NCBI GenBank assembly: GCA_002347025.1 | Contig: DEAE01000031.1 | Location: 195,964 to 259,963, forward strand | Length of the DNA stretch: 64,000 nucleotides | Source: Acidobacteria bacterium UBA2990 | GTDB taxonomy: Bacteria; Acidobacteriota; Vicinamibacteria; Vicinamibacterales; UBA8438 | Direction: 5' to 3' | Made by a program: the position numbers and the translations under genes | Notes under the pieces: generated by a model | What the model was told of the DNA's origin: nothing | Databases searched by the model: none | Seen by the model: only the letters and a program-made list of their open reading frames with translations | Shown here: positions 1 through 8,113 of the stretch, in pieces | Numbering within the stretch: position 1 is the first letter of the stretch | How the letters are laid out: each line of letters begins with the position of its first letter

Positions 1-668
1 CTCGGATGGCCGTGGAGACTGAAGCTTGAAGTATCAAAGATAACCGCACGATTGAACAGTGGCAGTATTCGCTTGCTGCAGGCACTCATATCTCGAGTCC
101 AAAACTCGAGATGCCCTCCCCACTCTTCCTTCCATTTACGGTTTAAGTAAAGTAGCAGGTTGAGGCGTCTATAGATTCGAAGACGGCGATGGTAGTTAAA
201 GTCAGCATGCACACCTAGTTTTCCACCTCGTCTGATTTCATGCAGACCACCGCCACGTAGGTGTGAATCCGCAATCAGACCATCAATACCAGTCAATCTC
301 TCCAGAAACTCCAAAAAAAAACTTGAGTTCAAAATGTGAATCAATTTCCAAGTAAACGGACCAAAAGTTAACTCGCTCTCATTGGAGAGTTTTACTTCTG
401 TCTCTCGGTCTACTGACTTCCATTTGGCACCATCGACTTCGGCAAACTCGCCAAGCACAGTCTTTAGAGCAGCCTTCTGCAGGAACCCGTCAATCACGAC
501 ATGGGGAAAAGGCTTGGCAGTTCGGTATCCAGCCCCTTCTCTTTCCAAGACCTTCCTAAGCCGTTTTCTGGGAAAGAAGTCATCCCTAAGATCAAACAAT
601 GGCGGTTTAGGCTTGAGAATCACCGGCCGGCCGCGGAGCGCCAATCCGGCCATTCTGAGTCTCCCCAT
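1..668 (-). CDS. 2OG-Fe(II) oxygenase, partial (C-terminus beyond the left edge)
   Basis: The minus strand is open from an ATG at 668 to the window edge, giving 222 residues. The chain carries the prolyl-4-hydroxylase-type 2-oxoglutarate/Fe(II) dioxygenase pattern: an iron-binding H-x-D (H154, D156, in GVHADFNYH), followed by the core strands LNLLLYLN and WGGHLEFW, and a candidate distal iron His at H219 (SLHGHP) just before the edge. The Arg that would bind 2-oxoglutarate lies outside the window. Enzymes of this fold hydroxylate proteins or small molecules using O2 and 2-oxoglutarate; the substrate cannot be told from sequence. No signal peptide is visible, so it is probably cytoplasmic. A GTG at 686 and a second Met six residues in are alternative starts, and no strong ribosome binding site decides between them. 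It is the last gene of a leftward run. Confidence 0.8.
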   Translation of the reverse strand, partial: MGRLRMAGLALRGRPVILKPKPPLFDLRDDFFPRKRLRKVLEREGAGYRTAKPFPHVVIDGFLQKAALKTVLGEFAEVDGAKWKSVDRETEVKLSNESELTFGPFTWKLIHILNSSFFLEFLERLTGIDGLIADSHLRGGGLHEIRRGGKLGVHADFNYHRRLRIYRRLNLLLYLNRKWKEEWGGHLEFWTRDMSACSKRILPLFNRAVIFDTSSFSLHGHP

Positions 669-759
669 CCACTGAGTTGTTGTCACAATTCACTCACACG
701 CAATGGATCCATTGCGAAACATTACACAACTATGTCTCACCAGCTGCTCCCACATCTCT

Positions 760-2532
760 TCAGTCTGGTAACGCAAATACAAAAATATTGCTGCCGCTAC
801 TAGGACGGAGTTCTGGTGTCATCGAACTAAAACGTGAGGCGTTCCCACCTGTCCCCGTACCCGCAACGACATACTGTCTTCCGTCAACAGCATAGGTAAC
901 AGGAAACCCACTCACTGGCGACCCCAGGTTGATTTCCCAGAGAACAGTACCCGTCTCATCATCAAGAGCACGAAACCGGCCATTGACATCACCACCAAAG
1001 ACGAGACCGCCTCCTGTCACCGCAAGCGACATCGTGGCCGCACGTTGCTCATACGTCCATACCGTTTCTCCAGATTCAGCGGAAATGGCCCTAACTGTGC
1101 CCAGCTGATCTGTCCCAGGCGACAGCTCATTCCGCATGCTTAGACTATAGAGGGAATCTCCGCCATCGTCTAAAGACGCCATACGTGCACAAGCGTTTCG
1201 CAAGGGCATATACATTGTGTTAGTCCGCGGGCTATAAGCACCCGCTTCCCAATCCTTTCCACCCATAGCGGTTGGACAGGTATAGACTTCCTCTCCGTAA
1301 CGACTAAACACAACCTCCGAGTTCTCGGTCACCACACCCGTCGTACCATTGATATCACTAATCACGTTTTGGCCAACGGTAGGCGTAGCCCAGAGAAACT
1401 CCCCAGTCACGCGGTCCAGGGTGTACACGATGCCAGTTTTCCCAGGGATCCCTGTTACCACACGTCGTCTTTCCCCAGGCTGCAGGCGAGGATTAATCCA
1501 ATCCACAGCTTCGGGATTTGGCCGCACGTTTGTATCAACGAGCAATCGCTCAAAAGGATGGTCAAGATCCCAGCTGTCGTTCAAATGCTGGTAATACCAG
1601 ACGATCTCCCCTGTGTCAGCATCCAGTGCGAGTGTAGAGTTGTGATACAGGTGGGTATTCTCCGTCCCACCCAACATGAATTTCGGCGCTGGCGACGTGA
1701 CCGACGTGCCAATGTATATTAGATTTAGATCTGGGTCATAACTTGGCGCCATCCATGTACCAACATGCCTGCGTTCCTCGTAAGGCACGCCACCCCAGGT
1801 CTCGTCACCCGGCTCACCCGGTCTAGGGATTGTTCGCTGGCGCCACAGCTCTTCTCCGGTCCTTGCGTCATGAGCCGTTATCACGCAGGCCTCAGGTCCA
1901 GCACTAGGCATACAGCTGCGACCAGAAATCACCATGCCCTTTGCAATGATCGGGCCAGAACTTTGGTTTGCTGGGTGTGCTTTATAATCAAGAATCTCTG
2001 TCTCCCAGACAAGATCTCCAGTCGCTACATCTAGCGCAAAAACATACTCGTCTACGCTCGTATCGATAATTAGATTCTCGTAGATAGCTAGATTCCGATT
2101 AGTTGTACACACACCGGACATCATAAAATTGCACACATCCTCAGGAAGTTCACGGCGATATTCCCAAAGAAGGTCACCTGACACTGCGTCGATAGCCTGA
2201 ATCACGTCACTTGGATTCGGCATATACATGACACCACCATACACGAGCGGGGTACCCTGCTGGCGCCCTGGGGCATGGAGCGCCCGAGACCACACAAGGC
2301 GCAATTGTTCAACGTTGGTCCGATCAATTTGGTCGAGAGGACTGAAACCCCAACCGTCGAGTGTACGCCGCCACATCGGCCAGTCTTCTGGAGAAGGATT
2401 TTGAAGAATTGCATCGGTGACTGGCACGAATTCTGGCAACGACTGAGCCCCCGATTCCGTCCCTAGGATAGAAGCAAGAACAACCGCTCCTGAAACGAAA
2501 CTCAACCTCGGCATCCGGACGCGCTTACGCAT
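760..2532 (-). CDS. Exported PQQ-dependent alcohol-dehydrogenase-type quinoprotein
   Basis: 590 residues with an N-terminal signal peptide (about residues 1-29, ending near SGAQS), so periplasmic. The body is an eight-bladed PQQ beta-propeller with repeated A-x-D-x-x-TG-x-x-x-W blade motifs (for example near 113-123 and 166-176). The active-site region is intact: N298 in YHNST matches the metal-ligand Asn of methanol dehydrogenase, and D322 in WDLD matches the catalytic Asp. D324, two residues on, sits where lanthanide-dependent XoxF/ExaF enzymes carry an extra Asp. No cytochrome c domain is fused and the adjacent Cys-Cys pair of methanol dehydrogenase is not seen. The start has a GGGAG Shine-Dalgarno six bases upstream. 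It probably oxidises an alcohol and passes electrons to a separate cytochrome; the substrate is unknown. The protein encoded at 8114-9922 is a divergent paralogue. Confidence 0.88.
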   Translation of the reverse strand: MRKRVRMPRLSFVSGAVVLASILGTESGAQSLPEFVPVTDAILQNPSPEDWPMWRRTLDGWGFSPLDQIDRTNVEQLRLVWSRALHAPGRQQGTPLVYGGVMYMPNPSDVIQAIDAVSGDLLWEYRRELPEDVCNFMMSGVCTTNRNLAIYENLIIDTSVDEYVFALDVATGDLVWETEILDYKAHPANQSSGPIIAKGMVISGRSCMPSAGPEACVITAHDARTGEELWRQRTIPRPGEPGDETWGGVPYEERRHVGTWMAPSYDPDLNLIYIGTSVTSPAPKFMLGGTENTHLYHNSTLALDADTGEIVWYYQHLNDSWDLDHPFERLLVDTNVRPNPEAVDWINPRLQPGERRRVVTGIPGKTGIVYTLDRVTGEFLWATPTVGQNVISDINGTTGVVTENSEVVFSRYGEEVYTCPTAMGGKDWEAGAYSPRTNTMYMPLRNACARMASLDDGGDSLYSLSMRNELSPGTDQLGTVRAISAESGETVWTYEQRAATMSLAVTGGGLVFGGDVNGRFRALDDETGTVLWEINLGSPVSGFPVTYAVDGRQYVVAGTGTGGNASRFSSMTPELRPSSGSNIFVFALPD

Positions 2533-2649
2533 CAGAAACTCCCATCTTCTCGTCGCTTTCTTTACCAGGAAAGAGCACTACCGGCCACAGCGCACAACCC
2601 AAAACACCAGTTGTTCATAGCACTAGCATGCAGGCACTGATTGCTATCC

Positions 2650-3615
2650 CTAGTCCATCCCGGCTTGTCCCAGGACGTACTCCGCAATTTGCTGATGATT
2701 GGCAAACCAGACGTCACCTTTAGTCAAAATATGTTCAATTAATTCTTCCAGAATAATGATCCGTGACCGATGGCCAATAATATGAGGGTGCGTCGTCAAA
2801 AGAAACATCGTTCCCTCTTCATATGCTTTGTCAAACTCGTCAATATACACCTGCAACAATTCCCTAGGTGGTGTATACCGTTGGCCTCTAGGATTCATTA
2901 GCGGTGCATCATCAAGAATCCACTCGACCGGCAACTCCACAATGCCCGTCGCACTTCCATTCTGCATCAGCTCATAGGGACGGTCGTCGGCCATGAGGGA
3001 ACTGTCGTAGAGAAACTCAAAACTTTTTATAATGTCTAAGGTATTAGGACTGAAATTCCACGATGGGGCTCTATAGCCAACTGGTCGAGTTCCTGTCACT
3101 CTGGTGAGATAGTCGATCGCTCGTCCTACCAATTCACGCTCAACTTCGGCATCGAGCTCAGTGTTAAGTTCATGGATCCAACCGTGAACCCCAAACTCGT
3201 GTCTACCTGAAGCACGGATAATACCCACCATCTCAGGACTGATCACCAAACTCACAGCCGGAATAAAGAAAGAAGCTGGAATTTTGTGCCTATCCATTAG
3301 CGCAACCACACGTCGAAGTCCAACTCGTGAACCATATTCACCCTGAGACATCGCACCAATTGACGGGTTCTCACTTCGTGCAACTGCAATGGTGTCATTA
3401 TCGACATCGAACGATATTGAGACAGCCACCCTGGCTCCATGCGGCCAACTGTCTGGTTGAAGACTACGTCCGGCCCGGACACGGTTAGCAATGGTCCGGA
3501 TTTCGTCCAGATCAAGATAGATGCCAGGCTGGGCAATCTGAGCCGTGGCAGAAGTACAGGCCAATAACCCGAGGCCTATCAAGAACATTGTCAAAGACGG
3601 ACAGGTAGGTTTCAT
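2650..3615 (-). CDS. Exported polysaccharide deacetylase (NodB-homology) family protein
   Basis: 321 residues from the ATG at 3615. The open frame runs on to 3723, but the signal peptide MKPTCPSLTMFLIGLG begins at 3615, so I chose that start. The signal contains both LLAC, a possible lipobox, and a later ATAQ cleavage site, so it may be a lipoprotein or a soluble periplasmic protein. NodB-domain motifs are visible: SFDVDND (catalytic and metal Asp), HGWIHE (two metal His, H-x3-H) and GYRAPSW (motif 3, catalytic Arg). The SFDVD form and the overall layout resemble the PuuE/allantoinase-like and PgdA-like branch rather than chitin deacetylases. It would remove N-acetyl or hydrolyse a related amide on a sugar or small amide substrate. 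It lies in the leftward cluster of exported enzymes, 34 bases after the lyase gene region's non-coding stretch ends. Confidence 0.82.
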   Translation of the reverse strand: MKPTCPSLTMFLIGLGLLACTSATAQIAQPGIYLDLDEIRTIANRVRAGRSLQPDSWPHGARVAVSISFDVDNDTIAVARSENPSIGAMSQGEYGSRVGLRRVVALMDRHKIPASFFIPAVSLVISPEMVGIIRASGRHEFGVHGWIHELNTELDAEVERELVGRAIDYLTRVTGTRPVGYRAPSWNFSPNTLDIIKSFEFLYDSSLMADDRPYELMQNGSATGIVELPVEWILDDAPLMNPRGQRYTPPRELLQVYIDEFDKAYEEGTMFLLTTHPHIIGHRSRIIILEELIEHILTKGDVWFANHQQIAEYVLGQAGMD

Positions 3616-3840
3616 ATTTTCCCAACTTTTAGGTAAGAACATCAGACACCCCAAAAACAGTCGCTGGCCCAGCCTACCCAGGCGTGGTGACCTGGGTAGC
3701 AAAACATCTCCCATTAGTCGCAAGAAGACTCACTGCCACCGTGGACCACAATCGATGCCGGAATGGCCCACTGACTCCACCAGTGCCCCCAGGTAACAAA
3801 CCTTAGGACCTAGTCGATGCCACGCACTTCCCTAGGTCCC

Positions 3841-4872
3841 TCAATTGCTCTCCAGAACCTGTAGTAGGATGTCGCCAGCCTTCTCGCATGCCTCTCGAGA
3901 AACATCAAGATGGGTCACTACACGGACGGTCCTCGGTCCAAAGGCCAGTGCCAGCACACCTCGCTCTCTGGCTCGATTCACTACCGTCTGTGCATCAGCT
4001 GACGCCTCCGTTAAACGAAATACCAGAATATTGGTCTGCACTGTCTCCAGGTCCAGGTCCACAAACTGACTACCGATTAACTTCTCTCCAAGCACCAGAG
4101 CATTCTTGTGGTCGTCACCTAACCGATCACAGTTTTGCTGAACCGCGTAAATACCCGCTGCAGCGAGAATACCAGCCTGACGCATCGCCCCACCTAGCAT
4201 CCGTCTGTGCCTTACACACTGGGCAATTCTGTCATGTGAACCGGCCAACATCGTTCCAGCTGGTGCCCCTAGCCCTTTAGACAAGGCTGCCGAGACGAGA
4301 TCGAAAGGACGCGCAAGCTCAGCTGGAGGCCGTCGGGTCGCAATCGCAGCATTCCAGATCCTGGCTCCATCAAGATAGGTTGTTAGGCCGAGCTCGGTCG
4401 CTGTGCGACAGATTTCATCAACCCGCTGCTGGGGAAACACAATGCCACCAGCTCTATTGTGGGTATTTTCAATTGCTACCACTGTAGTCGGTGGGTAAAC
4501 CATGTGTTCACGTGGCTTAACCGCAGTCACCAAATCACTGATCGAAAACAGTCCGCCCTGCCCAATACCAGTAAACTGCACACCTGCATTTGCCGCACCG
4601 CCGCCAGTCTCATGCCAAACCATGTGGCTTTCGCGACTTACGATTACATCGTCTCCAGGGTGACTAAGCACCCGAAGGGCAACTTGGTTCGCCATGGTCC
4701 CTGACGGGAGCCAGAGCGCTGCATCTTTATTCAGAACCGAAGCAACCAGCTCCTGGAGCTGATTGACCGTCGGATCCTCACCAAATTGGTCATCCCCTAC
4801 GGGAGCACCAGCAATCACCGCCCGCATTTCCACCGACGGACAAGTGACAGTATCTGACCGCAAATCAATCAT
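3841..4872 (-). CDS. Low-specificity L-threonine aldolase / beta-eliminating lyase family (PLP)
   Basis: 343 residues from the ATG at 4872. The longer frame to 4989 adds 39 residues without family resemblance, while MIDLRSDTVT at 4872 is the classic start of threonine aldolases. Family marks are VGDDQFGEDPT, LPSGTMANQ, YLDGARIWNA (PLP-ring Asp) and SKGLGAPAG, whose Lys, at about residue 199, would form the PLP Schiff base. The reaction known for the family is cleavage of L-threonine or L-allo-threonine to glycine and acetaldehyde. It is cytoplasmic, having no signal peptide. Glycine made here could feed the gcv system encoded at 47-52 kb, but this is only a pathway inference. Neighbours on the same strand are exported hydrolases with no evident metabolic link. 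Confidence 0.88.
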   Translation of the reverse strand: MIDLRSDTVTCPSVEMRAVIAGAPVGDDQFGEDPTVNQLQELVASVLNKDAALWLPSGTMANQVALRVLSHPGDDVIVSRESHMVWHETGGGAANAGVQFTGIGQGGLFSISDLVTAVKPREHMVYPPTTVVAIENTHNRAGGIVFPQQRVDEICRTATELGLTTYLDGARIWNAAIATRRPPAELARPFDLVSAALSKGLGAPAGTMLAGSHDRIAQCVRHRRMLGGAMRQAGILAAAGIYAVQQNCDRLGDDHKNALVLGEKLIGSQFVDLDLETVQTNILVFRLTEASADAQTVVNRARERGVLALAFGPRTVRVVTHLDVSREACEKAGDILLQVLESN

Positions 4873-5020
4873 TCCGGCCCCCAAGCACAACGTAGCCCCT
4901 CTAGGGTTGAAAGACAACAGATCGCAACTATCCACCAGCCGCCAAGGTGAGAGGGGTCCCTGCTCAGAATCGCTGAGAGACCACTCCACCCATCTAAGAC
5001 TAAGTCAGGCCACGCAGTCA

Positions 5021-5926
5021 CTAGTCCTCCAGCTCGTCGACGATCACCTGTATATTGCGTCTTACACCGTCCAGATTCGGTGGATCGTAGTCTTCATACT
5101 GCGATGGAATCGTCCAAGCATTAGCGATCTCCTCCACCGTCCTACCAGCAGCACGACCCACTCGAACCATCTCCAAAAAGTCTCGGTTGAACGCAGCCCA
5201 TTCATTCAAATCAGCCCATGTGGCCTGGGTGCTATGACCGGTGATAATGGTATCTACGTCAGGAATCGTATCGTGAGCCTTCTGTAGGGTCTCGGAAATC
5301 TCAACCCCACTCCCACCGTTGGCTGCATCTAGGAACGGCACCCGCTTTCCCAGAAACGCGTCTCCCGCGTGGAGAGCCCGAAGTGCCGGGAAGACAACCC
5401 AAGCATCACCCCCTGTGTGCGCTCGCCCAAAGTAATAGAGGTCAACTCGGTCCGTACCAGTACCAAGCGACATACGTTCTGAGAACGTCAGAGTCGGCAA
5501 CCCCTGACCATTGGTACTCGCAAACACGTTCACGGGGGGCTCGGTTCGACCGGTGTAAGGCCCCATCCGTTCCATGTTGGACCTTGTGGTTTCATGGGCT
5601 ACAAAATCCACAGAGGCTGGAAACGCCACATTGCCGCTAACATGGTCTGCATGACTGTGTGTATTGATCAATGTGGTCACCGGATTACTCGTCAGCTCAG
5701 CGATCTTCTCCAAAATGACCTGACCCCAACCAGGATTCTTTGTGTCAACAACCACAACCCCGTTGGTCGTCACAAAAACCGCGGTATTCCCACCTCCACC
5801 GGCTCCACGCAAGACGAACAAATTTTCTTCAACTTGCTCAACCTCTATAGTCCGTGTCGGCTCTTGAGCCATTACGACCATGATCGACAACGCGACGACA
5901 ATAGCTAATGCAATACTCCGTCTCAT
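5021..5926 (-). CDS. Exported metallo-beta-lactamase-fold hydrolase
   Basis: 301 residues from the ATG at 5926, which has a strong GGAGGG ribosome binding site six bases upstream; the frame runs on to 5953. A short signal peptide (MRRSIALAIVVALSIMVVMAQ) exports it. The zinc-binding motif THSHADHVSG (H-x-H-x-D-H) is complete. GRAHTGGD, HAGDAF and a late GHS supply the other conserved His and Asp ligands of a two-metal centre. The layout resembles the MBL-fold enzymes annotated as cyclase, lactonase or glyoxalase-II-like. Closeness to class B beta-lactamases cannot be judged by eye. A second, unrelated MBL-fold protein is encoded at 52938-53978. Confidence 0.85.
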   Translation of the reverse strand: MRRSIALAIVVALSIMVVMAQEPTRTIEVEQVEENLFVLRGAGGGGNTAVFVTTNGVVVVDTKNPGWGQVILEKIAELTSNPVTTLINTHSHADHVSGNVAFPASVDFVAHETTRSNMERMGPYTGRTEPPVNVFASTNGQGLPTLTFSERMSLGTGTDRVDLYYFGRAHTGGDAWVVFPALRALHAGDAFLGKRVPFLDAANGGSGVEISETLQKAHDTIPDVDTIITGHSTQATWADLNEWAAFNRDFLEMVRVGRAAGRTVEEIANAWTIPSQYEDYDPPNLDGVRRNIQVIVDELED

Positions 5927-6084
5927 TACCAGCCCTCCATTCGGCCTTAACATTCACCAAGATGTTTCTGCATCCCCCAACACAGGGGAAGCGACTTAAT
6001 CAATCGTTTTTCCGCTAGGACGGCACCAGACCTCATCCCGGGACACCACTCAACAGAATCAGCCAAGGCGATCCCCAGCTGTCA

Positions 6085-8049
6085 CTATCGGCCATCTGGC
6101 AAAGAGAAAGCGATCAATTCGGCTACGGCTGCAGCACCCCCAGTCGCAACAAGAATATATTGTGTATCGCCATGAAGGTAGGTGATCGGGTTTCCAGCTG
6201 GCACGGTTGGAAGAGTGAGTGATCCTAGATAGTCTCCGTTGTCTTTGTGGTAAGCCGTAATAGCCCTGGCAGATTCACCCTCGTCGTCCACATAACGCCT
6301 TCCGGAATTCACTATCAACAATGATTTAGTAACGAGTACCCCGCCACCATGGACACCGGCATGACCACCCAACGCCGGGAGGTTTAAGGCCCGTAGGGCA
6401 GCATGGTTCCTGGGGCCATCTCCATGCGGACTCATCCACACGTGGTCTCCTGAGTTCAGATCAATGGCTGTCACCCGTTTATACGGCGGCTTTACCAGCG
6501 GTAATCCCTGTGGCCCGGGCACAGGAACAGCCCAAGGGTCAGTAAAATAGCCTACCGTCGCTGGAGGCGTGTACTCCACCAACTCCACCGCACGCAGTCT
6601 CGTCTGCGAGGGCACAAACAACCTCCCGGTTTCCGGATCGACCGCAGCACCAGGCCAATTCACTCCCCCACCAGGCCCAGGCGACTGGATAATCGGTTTG
6701 CCTTGCCCACGAACTTGGGGCGGCATAAAGATCGGCCCCAGTTGAGCTCGTTCGGCTATCTGAAGTGCCTCTAGGCGGAGTTCGGGAGTAAAGTCGATAA
6801 GATCATCCACTGTAATGCCCTGCAAGTCGAACGGCGCAGGTTTAGTTGGAAATGGCTGAGTAGGTGAGTACCACTCTCCCGGCACATTTCCTACCGGGAC
6901 AGGCCGTTCCTCGATCGGCCACACGGGTTCACCCGTCACGCGGTCCAAGACATAAGTGAACGCCTGTTTACTAGTCTGCGCGATCGCTTTCACTTTCCGC
7001 CCATCGACAGTAATGTCGAGTAAGTTCGCTGCAGTCGGAAAGTCGTAGTCCCATAGACCATGGTGAACGGCCTGAAAATGCCAAATACGGTCCCCTGTCT
7101 CACCATCTACACAGACGATACTCTCAGCAAAAAGGTTATCCCCTGGGCGCATACCGCCGTACCAATCATTCGTTGGAGTACTGACCGGTAGGTAGACATA
7201 CCCAAGTTCCTCGTCGACCGCCATCGTACCCCAGACGTTTGTGTGACCGCTATACCGCCACGACTCGTTTTGCCAAGAATCCACACCATATTCGTCACCC
7301 TGTGGAATAGTGTGGAAGATCCATTTCATCGCGCCAGTACGAGCATCGAACCCACGCACGTGTCCCGGAGGGGCTTCCCGCGTCTCGGTACGGTCAGTCA
7401 GGGTACTGCCAACCACGACGGTATCCCGAACTATGGCTACCGGTGACGAATGCGTAATACGAGACCGATCGATTGAACGCCCTAGACTTGTGCTCAAATC
7501 GACGAAACCATTCTGCCCAAAGTCTTGATACAAAGCACCGGTCAAGGCGTTAAGAGCAATCAGACGCAGATCGTGAGTCGCTATAAAGACTCTAGCGTCC
7601 TCACCACTAGCCTCGCTCCAGTAAGAGACGCCCCGATGCTGCCATCCTATATTCGCCGGCCGCTCAAGTCGCTCGTAGCTACGTGGATCGTACAGCCAAA
7701 CCAGTTCTCCAGTGCCTGCATCAAGGGCCACCACTTGCCCGAGGGCCGTGCTCACATAGACCAACCCTCGAACCATCAGGGGAGTAGCCTTAAACTGACC
7801 GGGTCTGATGTTTGGACGCTGACTGGCCACTTCGGACGAAACAGACTGCCATCGCCACGCAATCTCTAGCTGAGTAAAATTCCTGACATCAATCTGATCA
7901 AGAGCTGAATACTTAGTATTCTCAGGACTTGCACCGAAAGCACGCCACTCCCCCACCTGGACCGGCTGCCCCATAGCGGCTCCAACAGTGACAGCAAGCG
8001 CAAACACCCCACCAACTCCCAGCCACACTCGTCTTAGGCAGTCTTGCAT
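6085..8049 (-). CDS. PQQ-dependent glucose-dehydrogenase-type quinoprotein, exported
   Basis: 654 residues from the ATG at 8049. Two other in-frame ATGs lie upstream (8055, 8070), but GGGGAGA at 8056-8062 is spaced correctly only for 8049. One hydrophobic N-terminal segment looks like a signal peptide (cleavage near AAMGQ), rather than the five-helix anchor of E. coli Gcd, so the enzyme is probably soluble and periplasmic. The sequence opens with W-x-A-F-G-x-S-P-E-N-T-K-Y-S, typical of quinoprotein glucose dehydrogenases. It carries HHGLWDYDFP (about 329-338) with the catalytic Asp at D334, and a late GGP/GGGV loop. The WDYD form is usual for glucose dehydrogenases and does not by itself imply a lanthanide. 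It should oxidise an aldose or cyclic polyol to a lactone and pass electrons to the respiratory chain. Confidence 0.88.
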   Translation of the reverse strand: MQDCLRRVWLGVGGVFALAVTVGAAMGQPVQVGEWRAFGASPENTKYSALDQIDVRNFTQLEIAWRWQSVSSEVASQRPNIRPGQFKATPLMVRGLVYVSTALGQVVALDAGTGELVWLYDPRSYERLERPANIGWQHRGVSYWSEASGEDARVFIATHDLRLIALNALTGALYQDFGQNGFVDLSTSLGRSIDRSRITHSSPVAIVRDTVVVGSTLTDRTETREAPPGHVRGFDARTGAMKWIFHTIPQGDEYGVDSWQNESWRYSGHTNVWGTMAVDEELGYVYLPVSTPTNDWYGGMRPGDNLFAESIVCVDGETGDRIWHFQAVHHGLWDYDFPTAANLLDITVDGRKVKAIAQTSKQAFTYVLDRVTGEPVWPIEERPVPVGNVPGEWYSPTQPFPTKPAPFDLQGITVDDLIDFTPELRLEALQIAERAQLGPIFMPPQVRGQGKPIIQSPGPGGGVNWPGAAVDPETGRLFVPSQTRLRAVELVEYTPPATVGYFTDPWAVPVPGPQGLPLVKPPYKRVTAIDLNSGDHVWMSPHGDGPRNHAALRALNLPALGGHAGVHGGGVLVTKSLLIVNSGRRYVDDEGESARAITAYHKDNGDYLGSLTLPTVPAGNPITYLHGDTQYILVATGGAAAVAELIAFSLPDGR

Positions 8050-8113
8050 CGACATTCTCCCCACTAACAAACCAACGCTTTGATAGTCCAGCCACCGTCA
8101 AGTATTTCGATAC

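Noticed and set aside
382..895. Plus-strand ORFs at 382-675, 501-803 and 677-895
   Set aside because: The first two lie mostly antisense to the 2OG-Fe(II) oxygenase gene and the third mostly to the quinoprotein gene. They have no recognisable protein features.
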